Assembly: GCA_964389925.1 (NCBI GenBank) | Contig: CAYMGE010000021.1 | Location: 1 to 64,000 of the forward strand | Source: CALECP01 sp964389925 | GTDB taxonomy: Bacteria; Chloroflexota; Anaerolineae; Promineifilales; Promineifilaceae | Direction of reading: 5' to 3' | Length of the DNA stretch: 64,000 bases | Shown: positions 35,691 through 44,538 of the stretch, piece after piece | How positions within the stretch are numbered: position 1 is the first letter of the stretch | How the letters are laid out: each line of letters starts with the position of its first letter | Program-made: the position numbers and the translations under genes | Notes under the pieces: generated by a model | The model's database searches: none | What the model saw: the letters and a program-made list of their open reading frames with translations, nothing else | What the model was told of the DNA's origin: nothing

Positions 35691-35731
35691 ATGCTTCTCA
35701 TTGTTGCATTGTAGCGTTAAATGAGAAGCAT
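35691..35731. repeat. 12-bp hairpin between the LysM gene and the WecA-like gene
   Basis: ATGCTTCTCATT (35691-35702) and AATGAGAAGCAT (35720-35731) pair perfectly around a 17-nt loop. It begins 17 bp past the LysM gene stop (minus strand). No T-run follows on the minus strand, so it may be an attenuator-like hairpin in the leader of the next gene or a weak terminator. Confidence 0.5.
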
Positions 35732-35747
35732 TCAAGTTGAGTGAAAC

Positions 35748-38165
35748 TTATCCGCCAGCATTATCAAAGCAGCCGGCATCGCCCGGAATGTTAAGAGGCT
35801 GCCCCGGATAGATTTGGCTGGGTGTTGCAAGTTGTGGATTGAACGCCATCATCTTGTCTACTGTTGTGCCTAACCGTAGTGCGATCAGGCTCAATGATTC
35901 ACATTGCGCGACGATGTAAATATGCCCTCTAATCTCGCCGTATGGTGGCTCTCCTGTACAAACAATAGGTGGTGTCGTAGAGGTGGTGCCGGGCGGTAGA
36001 CGAGGTGGTGTTGGAGCCTCCGTCAGATTTTCGACCACAAATACAACCGGTTCACTGCGATTATCGGGGTTATTGGCTTCTTGGACGATGAGTATATGTT
36101 CACCCGGTGGCAAAATACATGTACACGACCATCGGCCGTCTGCCTGCACCGTCGCCCCCCCAACCTCCTCACCATTTTCCAAGACAATAACCAACTCGCC
36201 CGGTCTCCCTGTCCCGCTCATACCAAAGTCAACTGTTCCAATTGTCGGAGCTTCGCCGTTTTCGTCATTGACTGGCGCAACATCGGTCACGACAACTCTA
36301 CCGTCGTTATTGGAATCATCAGCGGTGTCACTATCGCTGGAATCGTCATCACTGCCGCTATCGGTCGCTGTATCATCATCACCAGTAGAATTGTCATCGG
36401 CATTGTCATTAGCCGTGTCGTCACCACTAGCGGTCATGTCATCACCGCTAGTGCTTCCGCTATCGTCAGCACTAGAACTGCCACTGCCGCCAGTATCGGT
36501 AGCGGCCACGTCATCGTCAGAAGCGTCACCGCTAGCTGTCTCATCAGAGCTATCGACTGCATCGCTATCGCCAGCTCCGCCAGTCCCATTTTCAGCACCA
36601 TCGCCGTCATCTGCATTTACCAATGCGCCCGTCGCAACTGGAACTGAGTCAAATCCAATGGTGACACCATTTTCATCTGTCGTTTGTGCGCCAATTGTGT
36701 TGTTGCTGTCATCTGGAAGCGTCACGTCAATGCTGAAGTTACCGTCGTCATCGGCCGAAACCGTCCCGATCACCCCGTCACCACTGATAATCTCCACTTC
36801 TGACCCCGCAGGAGCCGTGCCACTCACGCTCACTGTGCCGTCTTCATTTGGCATTGCAGTCGTGATGGCTGCCCCACCAACCCCATTGACATCTGCAACG
36901 GTAAACGCCTGTTCATCGCTGCCAATGGCCTCATCATCGACGTAGCGCACTGTGACAACGCGCTCGCCAGCTCCAACAGGTGCTGATAAGGTAAAGTTGC
37001 CATCTGCATCGGGAACGACCGTGCCAATGCTTTCACCATCGACAAATAGCTCAACTTCACGACCCGCTTCGGCCGAACCGCTAAACTCGATGGGGTCATC
37101 GGCCGAGCTGCCCCCAAATATCCGCCCCAACATAGGCGGAGCGGCAGTCGGCATTGCCTCTACGTTAAAGGCGACTGCATCCGTCTCCAACTGACCGTCC
37201 TCAGCGTTGCGGGCAGTCAAAGCATAATCGCCGGCAGGAAGCGTTGAGGTGCTGTAGGTAAAGTTGCCATCCGCATCGGCCGAGACCATCTCGACCACCT
37301 TACCATCAAGCAAAATTTCAATGTCTGCATTGGGCGAGGCCGTGCCAGAAAAGGTGATCTCATCACCTTCCACGACATCGCCATCACTATCTAACCGTAA
37401 TGTTGGCGCATCTAGCTCTGCGATACTCAAATCGGGGATAGCGACACTGTTACCAGCAAGCTCTCCCAAATCATCCCCATCGGCACCAATCATGCGTGCC
37501 GAAAAATCGACATCGCCCGCTGCAAAATTGTAATCATTGTTGAATACCCAATTACCATCTGCATCGACCGTTGCACGGTCTAACACCTCACCATTGGCAA
37601 GTAGCTCAACCGTTGCACCCGGCTCACCTGTGCCACGCCAACGCAGGCTGCCGCTCGTCAGGTCGTCATCGGCCGCAAAGTCGCCCAACGTCAGTCCGCC
37701 CAACGCGACAAGTGCCGCGACAGACGCATCAGCTTCACCATCCGAATCGGCCGCTTCGACGACAGCACTCGCCACCGACCAATCACCACTGTCCGCAAAG
37801 TTCAAATCGCCGCCTTCAAGATCGACAGCCGCAACACGTGCCGTGTAATCTCCATCAGTTAACGTCTCTGTCGTCAGTGACCAATCACCATTGCCATCAA
37901 CATCGGCAACAAACTCCTCACCGTCAATTTCAACGACCACCTGAGAATTGGGCGCACCGGTTCCCGTCAGCGTGACCGCTTGCGGGTCAATCGTCCCGCT
38001 CGGCACGCTAATTGTGGGAGCCGCCAACGCTGCTGCTGCACAAGACTTGCCAAGCAAGCCCAACAGCAATGCAGCCAACAAAGCGACAACGATCCACTTC
38101 AAAAAGTTGTAATGTTGCACCGCAATCGGCGCGATAGGTTCTTTATCGATACAAGAAGCACTCAT
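35748..38165 (-). CDS. Membrane-anchored protein with Ig-like repeats, acidic Ser/Asp linker and LysM domain
   Basis: The protein has 805 residues from ATG 38165 (GGAGG eight bases upstream). One N-terminal membrane helix (FLKWIVVALLAALLLGLLG) is followed by about five bacterial Ig-like modules, each with a G-x-A-x-P-x-A/S-x-V-E-(L/I) strand and a DADGNW or DADGNF turn. Residues about 510-650 are a low-complexity Asp/Ser/Thr/Gly linker. One more Ig-like module and a C-terminal LysM domain (YIVAQCESLSLIALRLG to YPGQPLNIP) close the chain. LysM binds peptidoglycan or chitin-type glycans, so this probably tethers the membrane to the wall. It is cotranscribed after the coiled-coil gene (28-bp gap). 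Confidence 0.82.
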   Translation of the reverse strand: MSASCIDKEPIAPIAVQHYNFLKWIVVALLAALLLGLLGKSCAAAALAAPTISVPSGTIDPQAVTLTGTGAPNSQVVVEIDGEEFVADVDGNGDWSLTTETLTDGDYTARVAAVDLEGGDLNFADSGDWSVASAVVEAADSDGEADASVAALVALGGLTLGDFAADDDLTSGSLRWRGTGEPGATVELLANGEVLDRATVDADGNWVFNNDYNFAAGDVDFSARMIGADGDDLGELAGNSVAIPDLSIAELDAPTLRLDSDGDVVEGDEITFSGTASPNADIEILLDGKVVEMVSADADGNFTYSTSTLPAGDYALTARNAEDGQLETDAVAFNVEAMPTAAPPMLGRIFGGSSADDPIEFSGSAEAGREVELFVDGESIGTVVPDADGNFTLSAPVGAGERVVTVRYVDDEAIGSDEQAFTVADVNGVGGAAITTAMPNEDGTVSVSGTAPAGSEVEIISGDGVIGTVSADDDGNFSIDVTLPDDSNNTIGAQTTDENGVTIGFDSVPVATGALVNADDGDGAENGTGGAGDSDAVDSSDETASGDASDDDVAATDTGGSGSSSADDSGSTSGDDMTASGDDTANDNADDNSTGDDDTATDSGSDDDSSDSDTADDSNNDGRVVVTDVAPVNDENGEAPTIGTVDFGMSGTGRPGELVIVLENGEEVGGATVQADGRWSCTCILPPGEHILIVQEANNPDNRSEPVVFVVENLTEAPTPPRLPPGTTSTTPPIVCTGEPPYGEIRGHIYIVAQCESLSLIALRLGTTVDKMMAFNPQLATPSQIYPGQPLNIPGDAGCFDNAGG

Positions 38166-38193
38166 AATTTTGGCCTCCGCTTTTCAGCGAGCT

Positions 38194-41175
38194 TTACGCC
38201 TCGTCATCATCCGACCAGCTCAGTTGATCCTGATAGTTTTCTAATGCTTCCCAATCATCGGCCGCCGCCATCTCTGCTTGGGTTGCCCACGTATTGTGTA
38301 GGTTTTGCGTTGCAATGCGATAGCGGGAGCCAGCCCGATCAATGATGGCATCGAGTTGCTCTTCTGGTATTTCAGCGAGCTGCTCAAAGGTGTATATGCC
38401 ATTTGTGTTGAGAATGCCTTCTAAGCCTTTTCCAATCCCCCAAATTTTGGTCAGATCATCCGGCTCTGGCGGAGTTTCAAGCGCGGCGAGCTGAGAATTA
38501 ATTGCTTGCCAATCCTCATTCATCGCCCAACGTGCCTGTTGAACCCAAGCGTTGTAAATCTCACGCTTAGAGTAGTGGGGATAGTTCATCTGAACGATTT
38601 GTAACTCAGGCAACACCTCTTCGTACTGAACCTCTTTTAGCTCTCGATATGTGTCAATGCCACGTGTTACCAGCGAACGCTCAATCTGCTCGTCCAGTCC
38701 CCAAATGCGAGTCAGATCATCTGGCTTTTCATTGCGGACACGGCTGTGCAGCAGGTCGAATTCATCCCAATCGCCGACGGCGGCGAGACGCGCCTGTTCC
38801 TGCCATGTTGCTCGAACAGAGGGCGTTGCCAGACGGAAACGCCCACCCGACCCCGCGAGAATCGTGTCAATTTCATGCCGCTCTGTGCGAGCGAGTTGTT
38901 CAAAGGTGTAAATTCCGTTGTCATTGAATTTCCCCGCGATCGCGGGGCCAATCCCCCAGATTTTGGTCAAATCATCAGGTTTATTGGCTGATTCTTGCAG
39001 CGAGATAATCTCTCCATCGCGTTGGGCGATTTCTGCTTCGAGGTCTCGAATGCGCTTCTTCATTGCGATGACGGCACTACCCGCCCCAAGTGCGCCGGCT
39101 CCTGCCAACCAACTCATGTTGACATCATCCAATTCTGACTCAACAGAATCTAACTGGGCACGCAAGCTTAAAATTTCAGTGTCGCGGTTAGAAACAGCGG
39201 CACGAAGACTCTCTATTTCCGCTGCGCTCGCACCACGGCTATCCAGTTCTGCGCGGAGAGTATTGAATTCAGAGGCACAGTTGTCAAGTTCGACATTGAT
39301 GCGTTGTAGCTCGGCCGATCTCGCGCTCGCCTCTGCACGAATGCGTTCAACCTCTGCCTCGCGTTCTTCAAGCTGTTGACGTAATTCTGCCAAATCATCA
39401 TCGCGTAGCATGATTTGCAACTGCAAATCTTCAAACTTATCTGTTTGCGAGCTGTGTAACTCAGTCAGTGCTGAATCGCGTGCTTCAAGCTCATTGCGAA
39501 GGTTGCTGATTTCGGCCGATTGTGCCTCCCAACGCGCCAGCAAAGTTGTCAGCTCATTCTCGCGCTCACTCAGTGAGCCTTGCAATTCAATGACATAAGG
39601 ATCGAGTTCAATCGGATCAGCTTCCGCTGTTGCTGTTAGCTCTCGCTCTTGTTCATTGACTCGTTTACCCAGACCACGCAATCGCGCCAGCAGCCCACCA
39701 CCAGCCGCTGCACCTGCGGTAATCAAACCCATTTTGCCCCAGTCCACATCGAGGTTGTCCACTTCTGCGTTGACCTCGGCAAGCTGTGCATCGCTTTCTG
39801 AAAGTTGTTTGCGAACTATTGTGAGTTCGGCCGTGAGAGTAGCTAATTCGTCTTGATGGGTGGCGTTGAGGGCGTTGATGTCGGCCGATTGCTCCGAAAG
39901 CGCAACATCCATTTCGATGATCCGACTATTCCGTTCTTCTAAACGTCGTTGCAAATCAGCGAGTTCAGCATTACGTGCATCGAGCGATGCTTGTAATTGA
40001 TTGACATCATCTTCTTGTTTTCCAAAACGAGAACGCAGAGCTGCCAGCAGTCCGATGCCACCACCTGCGGCGATTCCCATTTCGTCCAAGCCGATACTCA
40101 GCTCGTCCATCTGACCACGCAGGTTGCCCAACTCGACATCTTTTGCATGAAGCTCGGCGCGTAAATCAGCAAGCTCTAAATCGCGCAGCTCGACCTCTTC
40201 GCGCAACCCGTTTACCTCGCCGCTCAACTGCCCACGCAGTCTGCCAATTTCTTCATCGCGCTCAACTAATATCGCCTGTAAACTAGCTAATTCTGCGTCG
40301 CGTGTTTGTAGTGATGCTTGTAACTCATTGGCCTGTTCATCTTGCTTCCCAAAGCGAGAGCGCAACGCAGCCAGCAATCCAATGCCGCCAACTGCGCCAC
40401 CTGTAGCGATGCCCATTTCGTCCAAGCCAATGCTCAACTCATCCATTTGACCGCGCAAGTTGCCCAACTCGACATCTTTTGCATGAAGTTCGGCGCGTAA
40501 ATCGGCAAGCTCCAGATCGCGCAAATCAACCGTATCGCGTAATCCATTTACCTCACCACGCAGCGTGCTGACTTCGCCATCTCGCGTTTCCAAGTTGGTA
40601 CGCAAATGTGCAATTTCGGCATCACGTTCTTCGAGCGCGTGCCGTACTTGGCGAGACTCATCGTCTTGTTCGTTGAGTTGAGAGCGTAACGCTGCCAGTC
40701 CAGCGGCCCCGCCCGCGACCAATCCCATCTCTTTGAAACCAATGTTGAGTTCATTTAGCTCACCATCGCGTGCGTCTAATGCCGCTTGTAAATGCTCAAT
40801 TTCAGCATCTTTCTCGCGCAGGCTTGTCTGCAAATCGCCTAATTGTCCTAATCTGTTTTCATTTGACTTGTATCGTGTTTCTAAGTCACGATAGCGGCGG
40901 GCTGCTTCTTCGTGATCTGAAAGCAGCAAATTATATTGTTTTGTTCTTGTGTTGAGATCTGCCTCAAGCGCACCAACACGCCCGGCTTGTCCATCAAACG
41001 ATTTGAGTTGATTTTTAAGGTTGTCCCTTTCATAGATGAGCAAGTTATTGGTTTCACGCAGCTCTCCTTCCGCATCGACACAAATGCGCCGATTGCGGTA
41101 GAAGAACCAGTCAGCAAGCAACATTGCCAATGCACCTATCAACAAACCTAAAATAATCCCTGTACCTACACTCAT
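38194..41175 (-). CDS. Giant coiled-coil membrane protein with glycine-rich insertions and three helix-hairpin-like modules
   Basis: The protein has 993 residues. One N-terminal membrane helix (GIILGLLIGALAMLLADWFF) is followed by some 700 residues of heptad-rich coiled coil. Five short Gly/Ala-rich segments interrupt it (examples: EMGLVAGGAAGLAALR, EMGIATGGAVGGIGLLAAL, KMGLITAGAAAGGGLLARL). The C-terminus carries three modules that begin PDDLTKIWGIG or PDDLTRIWGLD and continue GIYTFEQLA or similar. They look like the helix-hairpin-helix units of DUF4332-type proteins, which can bind DNA or proteins. It is the first gene of an operon with the LysM/Ig-like protein. A structural link between membrane, wall and nucleoid is possible but unproven. 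Confidence 0.75.
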   Translation of the reverse strand: MSVGTGIILGLLIGALAMLLADWFFYRNRRICVDAEGELRETNNLLIYERDNLKNQLKSFDGQAGRVGALEADLNTRTKQYNLLLSDHEEAARRYRDLETRYKSNENRLGQLGDLQTSLREKDAEIEHLQAALDARDGELNELNIGFKEMGLVAGGAAGLAALRSQLNEQDDESRQVRHALEERDAEIAHLRTNLETRDGEVSTLRGEVNGLRDTVDLRDLELADLRAELHAKDVELGNLRGQMDELSIGLDEMGIATGGAVGGIGLLAALRSRFGKQDEQANELQASLQTRDAELASLQAILVERDEEIGRLRGQLSGEVNGLREEVELRDLELADLRAELHAKDVELGNLRGQMDELSIGLDEMGIAAGGGIGLLAALRSRFGKQEDDVNQLQASLDARNAELADLQRRLEERNSRIIEMDVALSEQSADINALNATHQDELATLTAELTIVRKQLSESDAQLAEVNAEVDNLDVDWGKMGLITAGAAAGGGLLARLRGLGKRVNEQERELTATAEADPIELDPYVIELQGSLSERENELTTLLARWEAQSAEISNLRNELEARDSALTELHSSQTDKFEDLQLQIMLRDDDLAELRQQLEEREAEVERIRAEASARSAELQRINVELDNCASEFNTLRAELDSRGASAAEIESLRAAVSNRDTEILSLRAQLDSVESELDDVNMSWLAGAGALGAGSAVIAMKKRIRDLEAEIAQRDGEIISLQESANKPDDLTKIWGIGPAIAGKFNDNGIYTFEQLARTERHEIDTILAGSGGRFRLATPSVRATWQEQARLAAVGDWDEFDLLHSRVRNEKPDDLTRIWGLDEQIERSLVTRGIDTYRELKEVQYEEVLPELQIVQMNYPHYSKREIYNAWVQQARWAMNEDWQAINSQLAALETPPEPDDLTKIWGIGKGLEGILNTNGIYTFEQLAEIPEEQLDAIIDRAGSRYRIATQNLHNTWATQAEMAAADDWEALENYQDQLSWSDDDEA
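40014..40195. repeat. Direct repeat, copy A, inside the coiled-coil gene
   Basis: About 180 bp that recur 330-336 bp away (copy B) with roughly 85-90% identity by eye. The shared core reads cccatttcgtccaagcc and later aactcgacatcttttgcatg. It encodes one coiled-coil plus glycine-rich unit of about 112 residues, so the gene grew by internal duplication. Confidence 0.8.
40341..40526. repeat. Direct repeat, copy B, inside the coiled-coil gene
   Basis: The second copy of the unit described for 40014-40195. It differs by scattered substitutions and a 6-bp insertion in the glycine-rich part, so the duplication is not brand new. Confidence 0.8.
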
Positions 41176-41400
41176 ATTTCCTCCGGAAAAGTTGGTTGTG
41201 GTTGAAACCGCATAACCACCATTTGGGTATTCCGTGACGATCTGTCACCATTCATTATTTATAGCTCTTTGAGAGTTACGTTGAATCGTAAAAGGTAGTG
41301 AGGATGGCTTTTGGTTGGATGTTAAGCCACTTTGACGACTCGAATTCCCAAAGAGTCTTGTTTATCTACTTAAAACCATAGACTATTAGAGGCGACGTAC

Positions 41401-41787
41401 TTATTCAATCGGCCGTTCAAATAAAATAAGCCCATACCCAATGCTCCATGCGATGACGACGTGCATCAATCCCCATGCTGCAAACGTCCATGAGTTTAGA
41501 GAGCGAGTATAGGGCAAAATCAGTGAAAGCAATGAGATGACTAAAAGTAACCAAAGAAAGAGGGTGCCGGGCGTTTCTGAAAAGCGTGCTAATAACCACA
41601 AAACAAACACCGCAGCGGCAACGGCAATGACAGTATAAAGCAGAACATTCGTGAGCTGAAGATCAACGAGAGGATTGCTGGTGCGCGATTCAGGCGCAAT
41701 CAGATTCGCTACAAAAAAAATAACCCCATTCAGAATAAGTGCCAGCAGAGCCGCGAGTAAACTTCCACGTAATAAATTTCTATCCAT
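41401..41787 (-). CDS. Small four-helix membrane protein, DUF6069-like
   Basis: The protein has 128 residues with four hydrophobic helices. The order (LLAALLALILNGVIFFV, VLLYTVIAVAAAVFVLWLLARF, LLLVISLLSLILPY, GLMHVVIAWSIGYGL) and the RFSETPGTLF loop resemble the DUF6069 family. No enzymatic motif is visible and the role is unknown. It is monocistronic: 225 bp separate it from the coiled-coil gene start, and the next gene is divergent. The flanking gaps (41176-41400 and 41788-42071) hold no other gene that I can support. Confidence 0.65.
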   Translation of the reverse strand: MDRNLLRGSLLAALLALILNGVIFFVANLIAPESRTSNPLVDLQLTNVLLYTVIAVAAAVFVLWLLARFSETPGTLFLWLLLVISLLSLILPYTRSLNSWTFAAWGLMHVVIAWSIGYGLILFERPIE

Positions 41788-42071
41788 TGTTCTCTCTCCA
41801 TACTTACAAAAACAGTCTGTTACTCTTTGTTTATATTCTAACCAGAAGCTAACCCTATTGTCTAATAAAAATCGCGGGGATTATGTTCTATTTTCTCAAT
41901 TGGTATCAATTTTTCCCTAATACCCCTTTTTTTGACTCCAATTGAGCAAACTCGTCACATAGCGAGCGCATTGTTTTTCCAATGTATTCCGAGAAATTGC
42001 TGTTTTTGTTTGCAATGAACAAAATACCGTTAAAATAGGATTTAGTGGCGACAATTTTGTGAGGAGTACAC

Positions 42072-43574
42072 ATGAAACGGCTAGTCGTTTTAATTTGCTT
42101 TGTTTTTGTTCTACTGTCTGTTGGGATGGCATCGGCCGATGCGACCTACACCGTTCAGCGTGGTGATACTCTCTATCGGATTGCACTCAACTACGATGTG
42201 TCGATGCAGGAGATTATGGATGCGAACGGCATCATCAATGCCAATCGCATTTACGTTGGGCAGGTTCTCGTGATCCCAACTGATGGGATGCAGCCGCCCA
42301 CACCTCAGCCAACGTCTCCCCCCAGTGGTCAGGAAACGATCCATATTGTGCAGCGTGGTGATACGGTGGCGAGGATCGGCCGACGTTACAGTGTAAGGAT
42401 TCAAGCTATCGTCGTGGCGAACAATCTCGCCAATCCAAACCATATTTATGTGGGTCAACGGCTCATTATCCCGGGAGCGACTTCTCCCCCCACGCCACGA
42501 CCATCAACCGCAACCCCTGCGCCACCACAGCCAACCGCACCACCCTCAACAGGCGACACCATCCACATCGTACAGCGCGGTGACACGGTGGCCTCAATTG
42601 CAAGACGCTATGGCATCACGATCAACGCGATTGTGACGGCGAATAATATCCAGAATCCAAACCGCATCTTTGTCGGTCAGCGTTTGGTGATTCCTACCAC
42701 TGCGCCACCAACCGCTACCTTTGTCCCGCCAACGGCAACTACAGCACCGCCCACAGCGACCCCCATCCCACCAACTTCAACCTCTGTCCCACCAACACCG
42801 ACGACCGCGCTGCCAACCTCAACTGCTATCCCGCCGACAGCGACATCAGTGCCACCAACTGCCACGCTAGTCGCGCCAACGTCAACATCAGTACCACCAA
42901 CTGCGACCACTGCCCCACCGACAGTAACACCCGTGCCGCCGACTCTGACCCCTATGCCGCCAACGCCTAGCCCAACGCTTGCTCCGCCAACGGCAACGCC
43001 CGGCCCGAATCTCTTGTCCAACCCCTCATTTGAGGAAGGGCATTACAATCTAAACGGCATTCCAGAGCTACAAGTGCCACTCCGTTGGCGTTTGGAGTGG
43101 GACGAGGGCGATAATCAGTTTGGCACGACGTGGCTGCGGCCTGAAAGTCGCGTGCTGTCGGGTGCGTTCCTGCCGGCCTTTGAGCGGCCGCTGTTTATCT
43201 ATGATGGATGGCACACGGTGAAAGTGTTCAAAGGATACGGGCCGGTCAGCTTCCGTCTTTTATCAGAGGTCAATCTCACACCCGGAACATATCAGTTGAC
43301 CGTTCAAGTTTTCCCCGACATGGTGGTAGATGTCGTCAACGGGCAAAAGATATTTGCGACGGATCCGCGCTCGGCCGAAATCGCCCTCGTGGGCAACAAT
43401 ACAACTTCTGGCTATCTGTTTCCAGCGATTGGACAGCGCAACATCATTTCCCATCAGTTTCGCGTGGAAGAAGCGGGCGTTGTGACCGTGGGCGCGGGAA
43501 TGCGCGGACGGTATGGCTTCCAAAACAACGGCTTCTTTACAGACGCATGGTCGCTTAGGCGGATCAGCGACTAA
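42072..43574 (+). CDS. Secreted protein with three LysM domains, Pro/Thr linker and C-terminal beta domain
   Basis: The protein has 500 residues from ATG 42072 (GAGGAG six bases upstream). A signal peptide (LVVLICFVFVLLSVGMASA) is followed by three LysM domains (about 25-70, 90-135 and 160-205), each from (Y/H)xVQRGDT to VGQxLxIP. A linker of about 105 residues consists of repeated PPTAT/PPTST units. The C-terminal domain of about 185 residues begins NLLSNPSFEEGHY, an opening typical of carbohydrate-binding-like beta-sandwiches. LysM binds wall glycan, so it is likely attached to peptidoglycan and displays the C-terminal domain. No catalytic motif was seen. Confidence 0.87.
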   Translation: MKRLVVLICFVFVLLSVGMASADATYTVQRGDTLYRIALNYDVSMQEIMDANGIINANRIYVGQVLVIPTDGMQPPTPQPTSPPSGQETIHIVQRGDTVARIGRRYSVRIQAIVVANNLANPNHIYVGQRLIIPGATSPPTPRPSTATPAPPQPTAPPSTGDTIHIVQRGDTVASIARRYGITINAIVTANNIQNPNRIFVGQRLVIPTTAPPTATFVPPTATTAPPTATPIPPTSTSVPPTPTTALPTSTAIPPTATSVPPTATLVAPTSTSVPPTATTAPPTVTPVPPTLTPMPPTPSPTLAPPTATPGPNLLSNPSFEEGHYNLNGIPELQVPLRWRLEWDEGDNQFGTTWLRPESRVLSGAFLPAFERPLFIYDGWHTVKVFKGYGPVSFRLLSEVNLTPGTYQLTVQVFPDMVVDVVNGQKIFATDPRSAEIALVGNNTTSGYLFPAIGQRNIISHQFRVEEAGVVTVGAGMRGRYGFQNNGFFTDAWSLRRISD

Positions 43575-43596
43575 TCCAACATTGGCTCTTCTGAGT

Positions 43597-43639
43597 CTTT
43601 GGGAATTCAAGCGGTTAACAACCTCACAAATTCCTAAAG
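43597..43639. repeat. Imperfect hairpin after the LysM gene
   Basis: CTTTGGGAATT (43597-43607) pairs with AATTCCTAAAG (43629-43639) with one mismatch around a 21-nt loop. It begins 22 bp after the stop codon and has no T-run. It is one of several hairpins in this position in the window. Confidence 0.4.
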
Positions 43640-43653
43640 AGCCGATTTTCTCT

Positions 43654-44538
43654 ATGCGCGTGCTGCCCAAACTCTGTCTGCTGCTTCTAGTTTTAATCTT
43701 CCCCATTGTTGCGAAAGCGCAAACGGAGACTGATTTTTTCACCCTGCTCGAAGAGGCGCAAATCGCGCTCAATACAGATGGCGACCTCATCACCATTCAA
43801 GAGCAGCTTGCGAGCATTCAGAGCGTGACGCTCGCTGATGGTCGCAGTGTTCCGCTTGACACCAGTTATTGGGTCGATCTGCTCGATGAGCCAGACAGCG
43901 AAGTTGTCACCGCGCAAATCGACGCGCTGCTTGCCAGTCAGCAACTGCCTCAGTCGCAGGCACAACCCAACGCTCGCACGCAACTTGAAGCTGTTTTAAG
44001 TCGTTTTGAGATCGACACACAATTTTCTGTGCCAATTTGGCAGCGCGTGTTGCGCTGGCTCGGCCGCTGGCTGCAACGTCTCAGCGAACTAGGCGGTGGA
44101 CAAGCTGCGGGTGGGGTACTGATTTTTGCCGCCATTGGTGTGACGGGACTGGTCGTCTTCTGGGCAATGCGACGACTGCGTGGCGAGATTTCGGCCGAGT
44201 CCCATCTCCCCCTTCTCCCCACCGATGACCACAATCTGACTGCCCAAGCCGCTTTTGACAATGCCCAGCAGAATGCTGACACAGGCGACTATCGCAATGC
44301 CGTGCGCTACCTATATCTCTCCGCCTTGCTCTCGCTCGATGAACGCGATCAGTTACACTTTGACCGTAGCAAAACTAATCGGGAATATCTGCGCTCCATC
44401 GCTGGGTCAGAATTTGCGCCGACGCTGCGCGGCGTGATCGATGTATTTGATCGGGTATGGTATGGATTTCGGCCGATTGACTCCGCCACCTTCACCCACT
44501 ATCGGCAACAAGTGCGCGATTTGCTCAAGCAAACATGA
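43654..44538 (+). CDS. DUF4129 domain membrane protein
   Basis: The protein has 294 residues. I chose ATG 43654, which opens into a signal peptide (LPKLCLLLLVLIFPIVAKA); the open frame extends 47 codons further upstream into the LysM gene, but without sense. An extracytoplasmic helical domain, one membrane helix (about 160-180; GGVLIFAAIGVTGLVVFWAM) and a C-terminal DUF4129 domain follow. The last carries GDYRNAVRYLYLSALLSLDE, TNREYLRS and VWYGFRPID. DUF4129 proteins are usually encoded with DUF4350, MoxR ATPase and DUF58 genes. Here its stop overlaps the DUF4350 gene by 4 bp (ATGA), so translation is coupled. The molecular function is unknown. Confidence 0.88.
   Translation: MRVLPKLCLLLLVLIFPIVAKAQTETDFFTLLEEAQIALNTDGDLITIQEQLASIQSVTLADGRSVPLDTSYWVDLLDEPDSEVVTAQIDALLASQQLPQSQAQPNARTQLEAVLSRFEIDTQFSVPIWQRVLRWLGRWLQRLSELGGGQAAGGVLIFAAIGVTGLVVFWAMRRLRGEISAESHLPLLPTDDHNLTAQAAFDNAQQNADTGDYRNAVRYLYLSALLSLDERDQLHFDRSKTNREYLRSIAGSEFAPTLRGVIDVFDRVWYGFRPIDSATFTHYRQQVRDLLKQT

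Noticed and set aside
35983..36945. 320-codon plus-strand frame opposite the LysM/Ig-like gene
   Set aside because: A shadow of the Ser/Asp-rich low-complexity coding region; its product is simple Ser/Val/Pro-rich sequence with no domain.
42700..43010. Tandem-looking DNA of the PPT linker as a possible CRISPR or minisatellite
   Set aside because: The repeats are short, irregular and in phase with codons for Pro-Pro-Thr, so they are coding low complexity. No CRISPR array or cas gene was seen.
42677..43021. Minus-strand frame of Gly/Val repeats opposite the Pro/Thr linker
   Set aside because: It mirrors the PPTAT codon repeats of the real plus-strand gene; no start context.
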